DNA of 64,000 nucleotides from Patella vulgata (lineage: Eukaryota; Mollusca; Gastropoda; Patellidae). The translations under genes and the position numbers were made by a program. Position 1 is the first letter of the stretch; each line of letters starts with the position of its first letter. Positions 1-13,439 of this stretch are shown here, in pieces. The notes beneath the pieces are model-generated. The model was not told the DNA's origin. It did no database searches and saw nothing but the letters and a program-made list of their open reading frames with translations. The stretch is from contig NC_065879.2 in assembly GCF_932274485.2 (NCBI RefSeq), positions 66,423,459 through 66,487,458 of the forward strand, written 5' to 3'.

Positions 1-660
1 TTCAGTCTCAAAATTGAAATTTTCCGTCATTTTCATAAATCCCCTCATCAGGTGCTAAAAACCCTATTTTCCAAAGAGCACCCTATTGGCGACCCTAGAA
101 GCCCTTGCCACCCAAGCCCCCCCCCCCCCCCCACACCTCGCCAAAATTTTTGGGCTAGCTACGGCCCGGTGAAGCGTGGATGAAGTCTGGAGAGATTTGA
201 TATTTTCCGAAAAATGCAAATCACGCATTGTGAGTTAACCTGATTCCGGTAAATATTTAACCGGATCCGGTAAGCTGCAGTCGATTCCGGTATATTTATG
301 TTGGTGTCGGTCAATTACCCCTAAGTACCACTAGGATTTCCAGTCAATAAACTCAGCGATGGTTGGCTAAAATTTGGGAATAGTTTGTTTACATTTTTCA
401 GAAACTTTTGAAAATCCAAGCCTGAATGTATACCAATTAATTATTAAAGAACTCAAAATCAAGATCGCAACGATAGGTAATTTTCAGATTTGGATCCAAT
501 CGAATTAAATAGAGGCGTATGAAAGAGGTTCAGTGAAACGTAAAGATGGCAACGGCTTGTTTAAAAGTGATATAGACGAAAAGGCGCTAATCCAAAACGA
601 CCAAAACTTATATGACCGTGTAAAGTTAAAACGAACGGAAACAAAACGGCTAAAAATTTA
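1..660. other. unique AT-rich non-coding flank
   Basis: No open frame, splice pattern or repeat that I can name. It contains a C homopolymer near 119-132. It lies just outside the left edge of duplication unit A; the matching sequence left of unit B (before about 24,420) is different. Confidence 0.5.
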
Positions 661-2117
661 ACTAAATATACGTCACAAGTTTGTGTTGGGTTTTTTAAGT
701 ATTCTTTCCAGCCCAGTACCACGTCAGATGTTTGCCATATGTAAAACTTGCATTTCTAAATCTTATTTCGCGATATCACAGAAAAGATATTCAGACCATA
801 CACAATACAAAATTAATCTTACCAAAAAGTGCAAATGCCCATAAAAGTTATTGACAATTCATATTGTTACTGAATATCTAACCTATAGGTTTGTTTTAAT
901 GGGACTACCCCGTTTTGTACAGTCTCAAATTTAAAAGTCTGTGTACGTATCAAATTTAAGCACCAGAATACAGAGGAATGTACCTTATTTCAAAATTTCA
1001 GCTCATAATATTGAGTCGTTTGGACGTGAATTTCAAAACTGCTTATCCGGACACGTAACCCTTTTAAGATTTCGGGTCAATTGTTTCGTTGGGTAACCCG
1101 ATAATCGCGATTGCCGTTTCTTTGGAGGTCTATACAGTGATGTACTTGATAGCGAAAGGTAAATTTCACCTATACGTTATTTTCATAAAGTAAAAGTCTG
1201 GTTTTATCCATACGAGATTGGCCCTTTAATCGGCTAAATTACGACCTAAAGATTACCCCTCAGTCCGTCACACTGGGGCTTTAATAGAATAAACCTAAAT
1301 TTTAACATCTATAATTACACTAAAATTTACCTTTTATACATTGGTACAAGTTTTAAACGTGTTGTTTCAACATGAACAGGTTCTTCATTTAAGTTTTTAT
1401 GTTGCTTTTTCGTCGGGGTTCTCTTCTTTAAAAGAAAAAGAAATAACAATATTGCTCGTTTTCTTTCAAGTATTGGTCATATTTTATATAATTAATTGTA
1501 AAAAGAACTGATGTAACTACTTGGACAAGTTGATGTCGGGTTAAAATTTAACTAGTTATGCAAACATGTCTCATAATTAGTGACAGCGAAATAGAAACAT
1601 GCATGTACCATGCATCACAGAGGAAATATCGCTTTGAAGAAATAGGATTTGAATTAGGTAAACGTCAAAAGGAAAATCATAATATCTACTTGCATTAAAG
1701 GAGAAATAACACTTTGGAGAAATGGAATTATGCTTAATGTTTCGCCTGCACAATACTTCGATTTGATTTGATTTGATTTTTTTAGACTAAACCAATGGAC
1801 ATTATTCTTCAAAGGTTCAATAACGTATACGTTAATGTGTACTCCTGTCAAATCCGAACGGCATTTTTCTTATTAACCGAGGTCCGTCAGAAAAGGTTAT
1901 TCTTGTTGCGTGTAAGGTACAAAGGTCCATTTAGATATATTCTAAAACATGATAATCATCTTAGATTTCGTTATTTTGTTAATGCCGTGCCCTATCAACT
2001 GCCTATGCTGTTGTGTATTTTAATAACAAAAGTCATAACGATTTGCTGAAATCTAACGTGTTCCTTGGCCTCAAACTAATAACGAAAAACCACCCTGATA
2101 AGGCTTGTGGAACTTTC

Positions 2118-2188
2118 TCGTCCATCACAAGAATCGAACCAGATACTCTTCTTTAGTGAATCAGCGGCATACTCACTGGGCCATCCCA
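2118..2188 (-). repeat. tRNA-derived SINE head fragment (unit A)
   Basis: On the minus strand it begins with an A-box-like stretch (TGGCCCAGTGAG) followed by a B-box-like GGTTCGATTC about 40 bases on, as in a tRNA-derived SINE promoter. The same fragment occurs at 26,050-26,115 in unit B, so it predates the duplication. It does not fold as a plausible tRNA and I do not call a tRNA gene. Confidence 0.5.
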
Positions 2189-4469
2189 AAAATGAAATAA
2201 ACAGTTCTTTATTAAAATACGCTCGTATTATATTTTAAATGCAATACAATTGTTGACATTTCCCGTGTTATGGTGTCTACTCTAGACATAATATAATTTT
2301 ACAGATAATTACGCCAAGTTTCCGTTGAAGTTCAGTGTTCTGACAGTAATTGCAACTTCCTTCCAAATTTAACAGGACACAGAAACTATTAGTTTCCAAT
2401 CAGTTTCCTTGAATGTAGTTATTTCTAGTTATAGTCCTTTCTCACGTTTGATTGGTCATTAGTATTATTGTCTTGTTGGTATGGCATAGAAGAATGTTGG
2501 TTACGTTGAAATGTACTAATATTCTACTTTCAGTTTCGGTAATTCGACAATTGCATGAACAACCTTGCTGCCCCATCTGTTTGTTTAAACGCTTGTCAGA
2601 GCACCAAATGTTAGATACATTGTTTGCACTGTATTATTTAAATTACATGTACTTACGAATTAATTTTACGGACAATATTATCAATATCCTATTTATAACA
2701 CTTATCAAAAGCTTATCTGAAGTCGTCATAGGTTTCTTTATGCGAGTTCTGTCCATGACTCCACGTGTCGACTATTTATTTTTGGTGGGTTTTCTCCGGT
2801 TTTCATCTGCGCCCTATAAATGTTGCCCGGAAGAGAGTTACCGGTACTGATTTAATATCCAATAGTTAATCGTATAAGGGTTGTCCTACAACCAATGGAA
2901 TTACATACTTGATCGGAATAAGCGAGGCCCTGGTTTATTATTTGTTCAGGAAATCTTAAATCTCTTAAAATAGATTTTTTATAATCTATATTTTACGGAA
3001 TATTTAGAGATTTAAAATATACTGCCGTTGATCCTAAAATTGTCATTTTTTACAAGATTTTGTATCAAGTCCAACTAGCATATCATAATAAAAATAACCC
3101 CAACCTTAACTAATACTGGTGGAATGATGATTGCAAAGCTGTGCTCTGGATCAATTGAACACCACGAACGTCTGTTTAAATACGACATCTGATGAATCTT
3201 AAAACATTGCGACAAGGGTTGATTTGGCATCCAATCTATTTCTAGCACATCCAATGTTAAAAATATGCAACATATATGCATATATATTTTCATAAGTCAC
3301 TTTACGTTTCCTGGCTAACGGATCTGCTCCTTTAAGAGTGTATATGTATTTTATTCATACAAACCCTTGAAAAGTTAACCTGTGTTTACCGAGTTTTAAA
3401 GTCGTGTAAACAAACTCTAACAATATGAATAAAATAATCTAGGCGTGTCATGTCGAGTATATATAATACCCTAGATGTTTACTTAATGCACTCGAATAGA
3501 ATTAAGACGCCATTATACATGTTCCAATATTCTATTAAAACCATATGTTAAATATTTGGCTTAAAGAGACAATGTACTGTCACTTCATCTGTGGAATCAA
3601 AGGTAATTTTAAGTACACAGCAACGAGTACACGGGTGGATTTGTTTCATCGGAACGTCTAGCTCATCCCCCCCCCCCCCACATGAGGGAACTAGGCTCGA
3701 AAATCCAAAGAAACTTCCTCGACCTGAAAGGTAAGAAACAAGTACAGTGGCTGATGATGATTTTGCTATTCAACACACTTGAAATGTACATCTACCTAAG
3801 ACATAGGGAGCCACATTGGTTGTGACTATACTAAGCAACCGTTGTGGTAGTCAATACACGCAAGATGTATATCTACAAGAATATAAGGAGCCACGGTGAC
3901 TCTGACTCAATAAATATAAACTACCGGGTTTGATTCTGGTTCGTCCGGATAAGTGGGTGTTAAATTATATCCGCGTGTCTCCTAAAGAGGTAGTGTTTCT
4001 TTAACATCTTGTGTGTAGAAAAGACCACCCAAAAATATAAGAGGAATTAAAATATACTTAAAAATAACATTGTTTTAAAAGAGCTTGTATTTTGTTTACA
4101 GCGATGTCACTTTGTGGGATTGTCTATATTTCAAATTTATCTGTAAATAAGAGTGTGTATCAAGTTTCTAATGTCTGGGTCATAAGGTCAGTGAGTCGAC
4201 TTCTGTCGGGGAATCTTTAACGCCCGTGAGAAGATCTAGGGATTAGAGGTACATGTGTTTATTGTAAGGTACTGCGTCCAATACCACTGTCAACGAAGGA
4301 CCAGACTGGGTCGAGCCCGACCATGCTTGGTCATGGTGCGCCAGCTTCATACTCATAGAACAACCATTGCCCTCTACCTTGTTGTTGTTCTCAGTTATTA
4401 ACGTCCGCTTCCAACGAAGGTGATATCGCAAACAAGTTGTCTTATTTTCATTTGTGTTATCTTAGTGCA

Positions 4470-4660
4470 CGCGCAGGGATCTTTCCTGTGGGAGTAAACC
4501 TGAGTGCCCGGAGTAAACCCACGAGGCTGAGAAGGCGCCCCTATCTCCAAGCCACATACGCTCACACCAGGGATCGCAACCACAACAGCAAGCTAGATGT
4601 GACCAGTCAGATAGAGGTCGAAACGTGACACTTTAGACCACTAGGCCATCCCAACTCCCC
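4470..4660 (-). repeat. tRNA-derived SINE
   Basis: Read on the minus strand it starts GGATGGCCTAGTGGTC (A-box-like), continues with a B-box-like region and ends in the segment containing CCGGGCACTCAGG. The same body recurs at 12,258-12,540, 46,118-46,280 and 58,329-58,478. Divergence is higher than in the 12.3-kb copy, suggesting an older insertion. Confidence 0.55.
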
Positions 4661-4757
4661 TACCTGAGAAATTAGCATTTTAATACAATTGAGGCGACGA
4701 TACTATATAACTAGTGTTAAAAAAACAAAGGGGGTTTGTCATGGAAATACGTAATAG

Positions 4758-4783
4758 ATATATATATATATATATATATATAT
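4758..4783. repeat. AT dinucleotide microsatellite
   Basis: About 13 uninterrupted AT/TA units in non-coding sequence. Confidence 0.9.
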
Positions 4784-5351
4784 TGCACCGTTAACTCATG
4801 GATTAATGTATTTTATTTCATATTACAGACACAACAATCCATATTCTTCACATTTTTATTTCAAAATTAAAAAAAAAACATATATTTTATGTCAATGTAG
4901 CTGTTGTTATTATGTATATCTGCGTATACAAAAACACCTAATGAAGAATGAAATGGTTTCTACAACAAAGATAGAATAACTGTCATTTTTATTTTGTCTG
5001 AGACACAGTGAGCTTAAGCAGTCATTACTTAAGATACGATGAATCTATTTTAATAATTAATTGTTCAAGTTTGTTTATCAAGTGGTCATAACTTAATCGA
5101 TTTAAAAAATTGTTGGATCAAAATGAATGTAATTTAAATTGTGACTATGTATGTAGCATTTATTTTGAAAAAAGAGAAGAAGCGATTATGTTTAAAACAG
5201 TAGTATTGGATTTAAATTTAAAACCCTTTTCTCTAATTCGCAAAATATAAAAGTTCCTATATCTGGTGGGGATCGAATAAGAATTTTATTTAATACTTGC
5301 AGGATACTCGGCTTAACCCGGGGCCCAAATTCGCCCGAGGCCCAATTCGCC

Positions 5352-5590
5352 GGGGCCCAAATTCGATGACCTAAAACATTCACGGGGTCAAACTGTTTAA
5401 TTTGATACACATTGTGGGGGTGGAGAGCGACATGGAAGCGTGGTTCACCCGGGGCGCAGCACAAATCTGCAGGGGCCTAAATTCAATGACCTAAACCATT
5501 CACGGGGTCATGCTGGCTAATATGATACCTCATATTTGGGGGTGAATCGCGGCGACGAAACGTGATCAGCGAACGTACACACATTATACA
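5352..5590. repeat. two-copy tandem duplication, about 120-bp period
   Basis: A block starting GGGGCCCAAATTCGATGACC at 5,352 is repeated from 5,472 with a few changes, including the shared CATTCACGGGGTCA motif and a GGGGGTG segment further on. The region is GC-richer than its surroundings. No coding potential is apparent. Confidence 0.7.
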
Positions 5591-7380
5591 CGCACCCCTT
5601 ACACCAATACATTTTTGATTTTATTGATATTACGAATTGATTTAATACTAAACAAAGGATCTGTACATATTTTTTACAATCTCTGTGGTGAAATTTGATA
5701 TAAATCGTTTTCTTGAAATTTAACCTCGCGAGCAACCGATCACGTTTGTAAATTTTAAATCCACAGACTATCCCTAAAAACGGTATAATGTTTAACTTGT
5801 GTGCATGTGTCTCGTGGTCGAGTGTAAAGGTCAGTTCAAGTCAGGATAGATGTAAGTCATGATTTATACAAAAACACTATTACACCATAACAGCGTCCGG
5901 TAACATTTTATAAACAGCAGAGACAGGAAGAAAACTAACCAAACCTACCGGTCTTTGCAACATTGAGATTATAATATTATTGACAGCTTAATACAACGGC
6001 ATTTGGATGACTGGGTCAGTTTGCATGTATATACAAACAGCATTAAAGTCTAACATACGACAATTACCTGTTTAGGGTCGCCACTTTTCCGAAATATAAC
6101 TGGCAGGAAATCTTTGATAAATATACGACACCAACTAGGCACCAGTTCTCTAACCACACAACCACGGCGACCCCATTTTACATTTTTATATTCTAACAAT
6201 AAACAGATAACTAGGACAGCTGCAATGGATGGGGGGGGGGGGGTCTGTTAACGTATTCCTCGATTATGGATAAGGATATCTTAAATATAGCTATTATATC
6301 TGTAGTGGTAGGATATAGAAACAGATCTCCATAGTAGTAGTGTGATTTATTTCCTTTGGTGATTTATCTGGGAAACATTTCAAACAATACAGCACAAAAT
6401 ACTATTTTATTTAGCGGTACAGGTTCAGTATTACTACCATACAAAAATAGAACATAAAACACGATACAAAAAAGTACGCTTTTTGAGCCGAAGAAACAAC
6501 TTAGGAACAGCCATAACGTATCCCAAACTAGAACGTATACCTTTTATTAGTACAATACTAAATTCACAATACAATTTAAAAAGACGAATATATTCATAAA
6601 ATCAACATAGCGAATGAATCCTTGTTATATTGTTGAATGATAATCATTTAATATGTATTCTGCTTTCTTCTGTTTTGGTGATCACTGATCGTGATTACGG
6701 TGATCACCAAATAACAAGTTGTGAATAATGTGGGCTATAATATTAATTCTATGAACACATATCGTGAAATCGTGAAGTTGGTGTATAATCGAAAGTTTAA
6801 AACACTAACAACAGTGCTTATCGCGTTTAAAATCTAGCATTCAAGTTTGAACGTACGAGATTTCTGATCGCGCGAACACGATATTTACAAGCAGTAACAC
6901 TAACATCATCGACTAGCTTAAAAAAAAGTCACAGTTTCAACTGTTGGTCGATGATGATCTGTGGTATGTTTTGGTCTTCAGGTACGTGAAATAAACTGGG
7001 AGGTCTGCAAAATCAAAGGGATCCTTAGGACCTCCACGGCAAAAGAGGTGGTTCGAGAAATAATAGATAGCTAATTAAAATTCAATATTAAATTATTGTT
7101 ATTCGGACAATGCATTTCAGTAGCTTGGTCACATTAATAGGAATGGTGTGATCATCTTGGTTTTATCAGAATGGCGATCATCTTGGTTTCTATCAGAATG
7201 ACTTTAAATATTTTTATCAGATTAATATGGCACATGTTTATCAAAGATTTATGTGAATATGTTATGTGAAGTCTGAACGTCCCTAATATAATTTAATGAA
7301 TAAAATACATACAGATGCCTTATGGGCTGGGATTTGTTAAAGGGGTTCACGAATGGGAAAAGATTGGGAATCACTGAATT

Positions 7381-10226
7381 CTACTGAACAAATTGGGTCG
7401 TCTCGTTAATAGCATTATTGGCGTCAACATACGGTAAGTCATTATCTTGTTTGGTAGCTTCAGCTATTACAGGCAAACATGACTTAGGGAGAGAAGATTT
7501 AGGAAGATCACGTGTTGCAGCGCAATATTGTAAGTACGATTTGGTCGCATTATAACCACGTGCAACGACGAACTCGCGATCAGCTTCTTCACACTTAAAA
7601 TCGGTGGTTCCAATATGGCCGGTATTAATTCCCACTGTCCTCTCCATATCCCGCTCATCCACATAAATCCTCTTAACGTTTGTTAATAAAGTTGACTGCA
7701 GAGAATCAAGGAATGACACAAAGTTTTTAACGTCCTTGCGCTGATAACCTAAAAATCTGGTCTGAAAACATATACCAGTTGATTCGATAAAATGAATAAG
7801 CTCGCTGTATTTAATCTGGCCACTTTTATCGTTATCCAACAATTGAAAAGCTTCATGGACATCGATATCTTTACCAAATAACAGAGTCTTTTCTTCTTTT
7901 GTCAGCTGTTCATCTTTAAAGGCGTTCTCTAATTCTTCTAGTGTTATATCGTCATTGTTATCTATGTTATGTCGTTTGAGTACCTGAAAATATATAAATG
8001 AAATGAAATGAGGTTTAACGTCCTATTTTTATACACCAATTAGGTTTAGTCTGTCAGCCGATTAAGGATAATACTGTGTGAGTTTATATGTCCCTTAATT
8101 GGGTGGCCATTATTAATCATGAGAAGGAAGTATACAATTCAAGAGATGGTCAACACTCCATATAACTGGACATAACGCCTCTGTTATTCCTGTTAAGGGA
8201 CAATTTTGGTATCTATATCTAGGTTTTAGGGCCAAACATTTTGTTAAACTAAAACGCCAGATGAAACACGCATGAAGTCAAGGAAAAATCCAAGATAGTC
8301 GCCAAATAGCCATAACTATTTAAACTGTTATAACTTTTCACATAAGCAAGCCCGAGCTGCGATTTTTGAGACTATACATACGTTATGGGCATCAAATTAT
8401 TCGCTATATTAACAGCAGATGACGTCAGCATCAACGCCAGGGTGGTCACCATAATGACCCTTATCAGTGATGTATACCGACGTATTCTGCCATTAACAAA
8501 ACTAGCAACTGGCTGAAATATTCTTAATTGAGAGCTATTAGCATCAGGATTACACACAATTACCATCTATCGGCTGCAGATGTAATCCTTAATTGGTGCA
8601 TTTGTCCCATTCATTTCATGAGATTAACTGTAGTCAGCTTGTGCTTTCATGCGTGGGCATCTACCAGTCAGAGGGAAAAATCGCAGCCATAAAAATTCCT
8701 ATAGGAACCTATAATTTTTCCCTGTTTTACTCCGACATAGGGCCTCTAACATGATTCGAGAGACAAATTGAGAGGATATATAACTGTACAGAGAACCACC
8801 ATCAGCTCATAAAACGGCCCATACGCTGTGCGTTGTGCTGTGAAGGAAATTTTGACTGGACAGCACACACATACACAATCAACAAAGTTGTAGGCTATTT
8901 CGGGACGAGCATATATAGTTTTTATTTCAATAATTCGTTGGCAGCTGGGCGAACCATTTGGTTAAAGGATGGGTAAGCGACGATTCTCCTTGACACGGAC
9001 ATGCGTGGGATCGCAACAATTTCTACAGATTACGCCTTGGACAAACACATCACCGAAACTCTTACCTTAAGAAACGAATCAACAGCTCTGACGACTCGTC
9101 CATGTTCGACAGCAAGTTTATCTTGTATTTGTTTCTTCTTTGATTTTTCTTCAAATAATTTGGTTGACGAAGATGGTTTTAATGGCTGCAGAACTCCAAT
9201 TCTATTTTCTAAATTATATCTTAATATGTCTCTTTCATTATCGGCAAATAATAAAAAACCCAGAGTCTTGGAATTAAAAGTTCCGAATCGCTCTGTTTTA
9301 TCATAGAGACGGGGCAATTCACTTAATGGTTGTAACTTTTCTATAAAACTGTTACCCGGTTCCATAGATAGATACCAACCATCAAAACAATGAATGGGAT
9401 AGTTGCAGAGGACGCCACCATCAACATATACATCCGTTTGGCCGTAAGACGTGAATTTAGTAGCACTAAACATGCCGGGAATGGCCATGGACATTCTAAC
9501 AGCAAAGCGTACAGCCATATTGGGCGTAGTCTTCGGGTGACAATACTCGGTAGTCATTAGACTTAAGTTTGTTACAACAACACATAGCTCTATTCCGAAT
9601 TGTTGATAAACTTCTTGAAACGTCACATCCGGGTTGCCCGTCTTAAGTCGCATTTTATCGCCAAACCACTTATAAATTTTTTTCCCAGGATTCCACCCAT
9701 ATCCAGAAATGAGATTTGGTAGAAGACTGCAATAGCCACAACTGTGATCTATGAACACGTCAGAAATATTGTTTCCCAAAAAATCCTCAATTTCTTCTGG
9801 ATTATATCCTACTGTTATCAAAGCAGCTGTCATGGCGCCCGCACTAGCTCCCGCGATTCGTTTGATGTTTTTCATCACCCCAACTTCGTGAAGGTATTTT
9901 ATAGCTCCACAGTAAGCCAGGCCTTTATTTCCTCCTCCTTCAAGAACAAGATTTTCAAAATCAAATACAAAATCCTTTGGATCTGTGGCAATTGCTAGAT
10001 GGTCAGTCTCTGTAAGACATGATATGGACCGATTGCGTAAAGCTGCTTGGCGTAAAGTAATATTTTTTTCTTTAGATACCGAAGCATCCATACAGTCATT
10101 TGCACAAAGGTTATCGTCGAATTTAACTTCGTTTTCCTTTGTATTGACCAGCTCCATACGAGCTTCCATGTTGAGTTCGTGGGTTGATTTCGGTTTCTGT
10201 TTACGACTACTGCACTTGTTACCCAT
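7381..10226 (-). CDS. EF-hand patatin-like phospholipase, copy A
   Basis: Two-exon gene on the minus strand: exon 1 10,226-9,066 (387 codons), intron 9,065-7,984, exon 2 7,983-7,381, giving about 587 residues. Splicing is phase 0 (AAG|GTAAG donor, TTTTCAG acceptor). I start at MGNKCSS rather than the ATG 42 codons upstream, because the shorter form has a textbook N-myristoylation signal (Gly2, Ser6) with a palmitoylatable Cys5, and this start is conserved in copy B. The patatin signature is complete: oxyanion loop GGGNKG (about residues 97-102), nucleophile elbow GASAG with Ser128, and catalytic Asp269 in DGG. Exon 2 adds two EF-hand loops, D395-E406 and D437-E448, then a segment with GTTDF that looks like the end of the patatin fold. 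Expected role: Ca-sensitive lipid acyl hydrolase anchored to inner membrane faces. Family assignment is firm; substrate and calcium control are inferred. Confidence 0.88.
7994..8045 (-). repeat. SINE tail fragment inside the intron
   Basis: Begins with repeated AAATG units followed by GAGGTTTAACGTCC, the 3' end shared by the SINEs of this window, 10 bases from the splice acceptor of the phospholipase gene. The same fragment is at about 30,150-30,200 in unit B, so it predates the duplication. Confidence 0.6.
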
Positions 10227-12257
10227 CTTGATTGTTGATTTGAACGACAACGGGAAAACTGTGATCAAAATTTCAAACAACAATTCTTTTCTATGGAAAA
10301 TACTTTTTCTACCTTTGTACAAACTCAGGGTGCATGACGGTCTCAATATCAAATGTCTGTATATAAAGATTCGATCAAGATACGTTTGGGATGGTATACT
10401 TCACTTGTCCTTTTAATGAATGTAAATGAAGTGTAACGCGTTATGATACACGTATAACACTGCTAATACAAAAGTCTGTGGTAGGAAACGAACATGAAAC
10501 ACAGCAGGCCTTACAATCCTTAAGAATATAAATTTACCTTTTAATGTTTATATTAAACACACAGTATAAATGGAGCACTATAACGGTGCGTGTAAATCAT
10601 AAAATATAATTCACAATGTCAACCAATTTAAACAACAGGAAACTTTGAATATAAGTAACTGTGTTGGCGCCGGGATCAAGAAACGGATGTGAAACTAAAC
10701 TTTAAAAATAATCACGGAACTCCAAAAAAAAACAATTGTACTGATACAACTACATCAGCCGTTTACCACAGTCCTACGCTGTAACAGCCTCGTATATTTG
10801 AGAATTTTCCCCTATGCTACGAAATTTACCTCTTTGTCGCGATTCCAGAACCAGCCCCAAACAAATCTGAAATAATCAAAATAAGCATAGTTAAAAGATT
10901 AAACGGACTGCACCTACTATAGGCGACACATCAGTGACTGGTGCACAACTATTAGATATGTTAGATAAATATATATCTTAATAACGAATCAACACGATAT
11001 ATATATTTATATAGAAGGATGTACACAAACGACCTTAAGAAACTAGGCCGGTCAACTTGAAAATTCTCCGGAAATGCTAATATTATTATTTTACTGCGAA
11101 AGTGTCCACAAACAGTGAATATTGTTTTAGCGTTAATAATAATAGAAACTGATCTCACTTTTACAACTTCCTACTTCCACATCAGCTTATAATTTTATTC
11201 TAGAATCATTTTCTCTAAGAACATATTATACTTCGATATTAAACGGAAATAGTAGTTTACCGTCCGATAAATAAACAGAGTGACACGGTAATCGAGCGCT
11301 AAGAACAATGGGCTTTTAGACTAGAATGCACCTGATTCGATTCCCCGGTCTTGTTCCCATTTGTCAAGGGTACTGCCTAGGGTTGACAAGTATTGTTCGG
11401 ATGGTTCGAAAACCGCGAGATCCACCCGTATACACCTAAAAGAACCCTCTTGAGTTGGACTGCAATGAAGAGTGGGAAAAGTCGTTGTCCGGGCAAAATT
11501 CTTATCTGTGCGTTGATGTGGACTTATAACTACATGTCTTTCCTATCCAATCTTATCAGTGGTGGTAGTGTGATGGTCCGAGAAGAACAAACTGGATGTG
11601 TTAAGCCCGGTTCTCACCTAACAGAGGTGGTTCCGCCACTGCTGAAAGGAAATGCGTGTCTAGTCGTTTAGATGAAAACACGAGACCCTTTGGTTACGTA
11701 CATGGATGGATTGAACTCCGCCTTGCCCAAACAAACGAACCAGTGCGCCAGTCAATGAAGAAGTGTAGTAAATGTTGTGTCTTAAATTGGTTTTAACCTA
11801 AATCTAATATAGTATAATTTATACATACATGTGGCAACTTTAATCCTTGTTTTAGAAAATGATATTTAGTATAGCACAAACGGTACGGAGTTAAGCAATA
11901 ATGGAATTTCCAATAATTGTGTAACGTGATCACTATAAATAGACACTGTCTCGTATCGATTTTATACATATAAAATAAAAATAGAATTCATGTCATTCCC
12001 GTGGAATATTGTACATGTCATTTTATGTATAGATCACATAATATATTATAATACATGTACAGGAAATTTATATTGCAATTAGGGGAAATCCACTAATCAA
12101 AGAGTCGAATAACCACTTTAAAATACCAGTTAATTTTAATTATTGTAGAGTCGATAAATTATAAGTAATTAAGATTCTAATCATGCTACTACGATCCTTA
12201 CACTCCAGTATCTCAGTTTCTATGTATTTAACGTTAATAATATTGTACAAGCCAAAA
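10227..12257. other. upstream region of phospholipase copy A
   Basis: 5' flank of the minus-strand gene, well conserved with unit B up to about 10,620 and again from about 10,890 to 12,180. A TATA-like stretch lies at 10,360-10,368, about 135 bases above the start codon, but it is altered in copy B, so I do not call a promoter. The segment 10,770-10,870 is missing from unit B. No other gene seen. Confidence 0.45.
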
Positions 12258-12540
12258 GAGAGAGAGAGAGAAATGGGGTTTAACGTCCACTCGACAAACA
12301 AACTAGGTCATTTCGGGACTAACGTATGGTTTAATTTTTTATTTACATAATTCGCTTGCGCGTAGGGGTCTTTAGCAGTGGGAGGAAACCGGAGGACCCG
12401 GAGAAAACCCACGAGGATGGACAGGCGATCCTACTCCTTGCCACGTACAACCGGGGATTCGAAACCACGCCAGTCGACTCAATGACAGACTTTATGATAC
12501 AGCGCGCGCACGCTAACCATTCAGCCATCCAACCCCCCAC
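12258..12540 (-). repeat. full-length tRNA-derived SINE (type with GAGAAAACCCACG body)
   Basis: Minus-strand reading: head GGATGGCTGAATGGTTAGCG (A box), then GGTTTCGAATCCCC (B box), then a body containing GGAAACCGGAGG on the complement, then ACGTTAAACCCC and a CT-rich tail (GAGAGAGA on the plus strand). The flanking unit B sequence lacks the whole 12,186-12,850 segment, so this block was inserted or deleted after duplication. Confidence 0.7.
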
Positions 12541-13139
12541 AAGCCAAAAGAACTAATATGAAATGTTAACACATTAAAAGTGACATAATTTTATACATTA
12601 CGAACTTGTATGATTAAATAGCAAATATTAATTATCTTAAAACATGTATTTTTTGTATATGAAAATAAAGTCTATATTCAAAAAGGAGATGAATATGCAT
12701 CTAACTCTAACGTTTTCAATATCATTATGCCGACCAGGCTTGGTATTATGAATCGGTAACTAATTTACCGTGACACTAATTTGTGAAATAAAATTAAATG
12801 GGGTTTTTAACGTTCTACTGTAATTTGTTAAAATTAAAAACTTGCATGCTTAACTAGTATTAGTTTATGGACATGCATTGAAGTCTGCATTCAATAAGAA
12901 GACGAGTAATAAGTCCTCGACATTCTTTTAAATCATTATTATCTTTCACAAAGTAGGCCTATGCAACTAACATTAATCTTACCTGAATAATATTATGTTA
13001 AATCAACGCAAAGATTTTATAAGACTGGAGCGGTACACATAATAGCACCAATCTTTGGAAGCCTATAACTACCATTCATAATTTCTACCCAATCCCTATT
13101 ACATACTTTCCTCTTACATGGACACGCTATTTTAATGGC

Positions 13140-13212
13140 CGTCTTCATTAGCCCAGTTCGGAGCAAAACAGTAGGACGTTAAACCCCATTTCATTTCATT
13201 TCATTTCATTTC
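13140..13212 (+). repeat. 5'-truncated SINE (tail only)
   Basis: Contains the stretch TTAGCCCAGTTCGGAGC followed by GGACGTTAAACCCC and TTTCA repeats, identical in kind to the 3' end of the SINE at 51,320-51,600. The head is absent. Confidence 0.65.
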
Positions 13213-13235
13213 TATTTTAATGGCGCAATAAACAT

Positions 13236-13305
13236 GTTATCTATTTATGTATTTATTTATCTATTTATTTATCTATTTATCTATTTATTTATTTATTTAT
13301 TTTTA
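13236..13305. repeat. imperfect tetranucleotide microsatellite (TTTA/CTAT)
   Basis: About 70 bases of ATTT/ATCT units ending in a T run, directly right of the SINE tail at 13,140-13,212, a common place for microsatellite birth. Confidence 0.8.
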
Positions 13306-13439
13306 TTTTTTTGGGGGGATGGGCCAAATATACTCAAAAGTTTTATTCGAATGAAATGAATATTGGTACTAAAAGATTGAAATAATAGTATTTAATGATT
13401 TCTCGAATTTGACCTTTAATGTATTCAGTAGAATATATA

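Larger units (their letters stand above)
2650..7380. other. gene-free segment, mostly specific to unit A
   Basis: I find no supported exon here. It holds a SINE (4,470-4,660), an AT microsatellite, a 120-bp tandem duplication (5,352-5,590), a run of 13 G at 6,231-6,243 and a short inverted repeat built on TTGGTGATCAC near 6,674-6,711. Homology to unit B stops near 2,650 and resumes at 7,394. A possible ATTAAA polyadenylation signal for the minus-strand phospholipase gene lies near 7,290, about 90 bases past its stop. Confidence 0.5.

Noticed and set aside
2452-2850. 132-codon plus-strand open frame
   Set aside because: No domain, no signal, and the unit B counterpart (about 26,350-26,700) is disrupted; best seen as chance in AT-rich DNA.
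8372-8566. 64-codon minus-strand frame conserved in both phospholipase introns (also 30,552-30,746)
   Set aside because: Tempting because both copies are open and equal in length, but it shows many non-silent changes, has no domain, and sits between the splice sites of a well-supported intron.
9001-10416. Several plus-strand frames opposite phospholipase exon 1
   Set aside because: They mirror the coding strand of a gene with complete catalytic motifs and correct splice sites on the minus strand; the same shadows recur in unit B.
12343-12556. tRNA gene or coding frame at the SINE head
   Set aside because: A and B box motifs belong to a SINE head followed by the SINE body; no complete cloverleaf could be drawn, and the frames are in repeat sequence.
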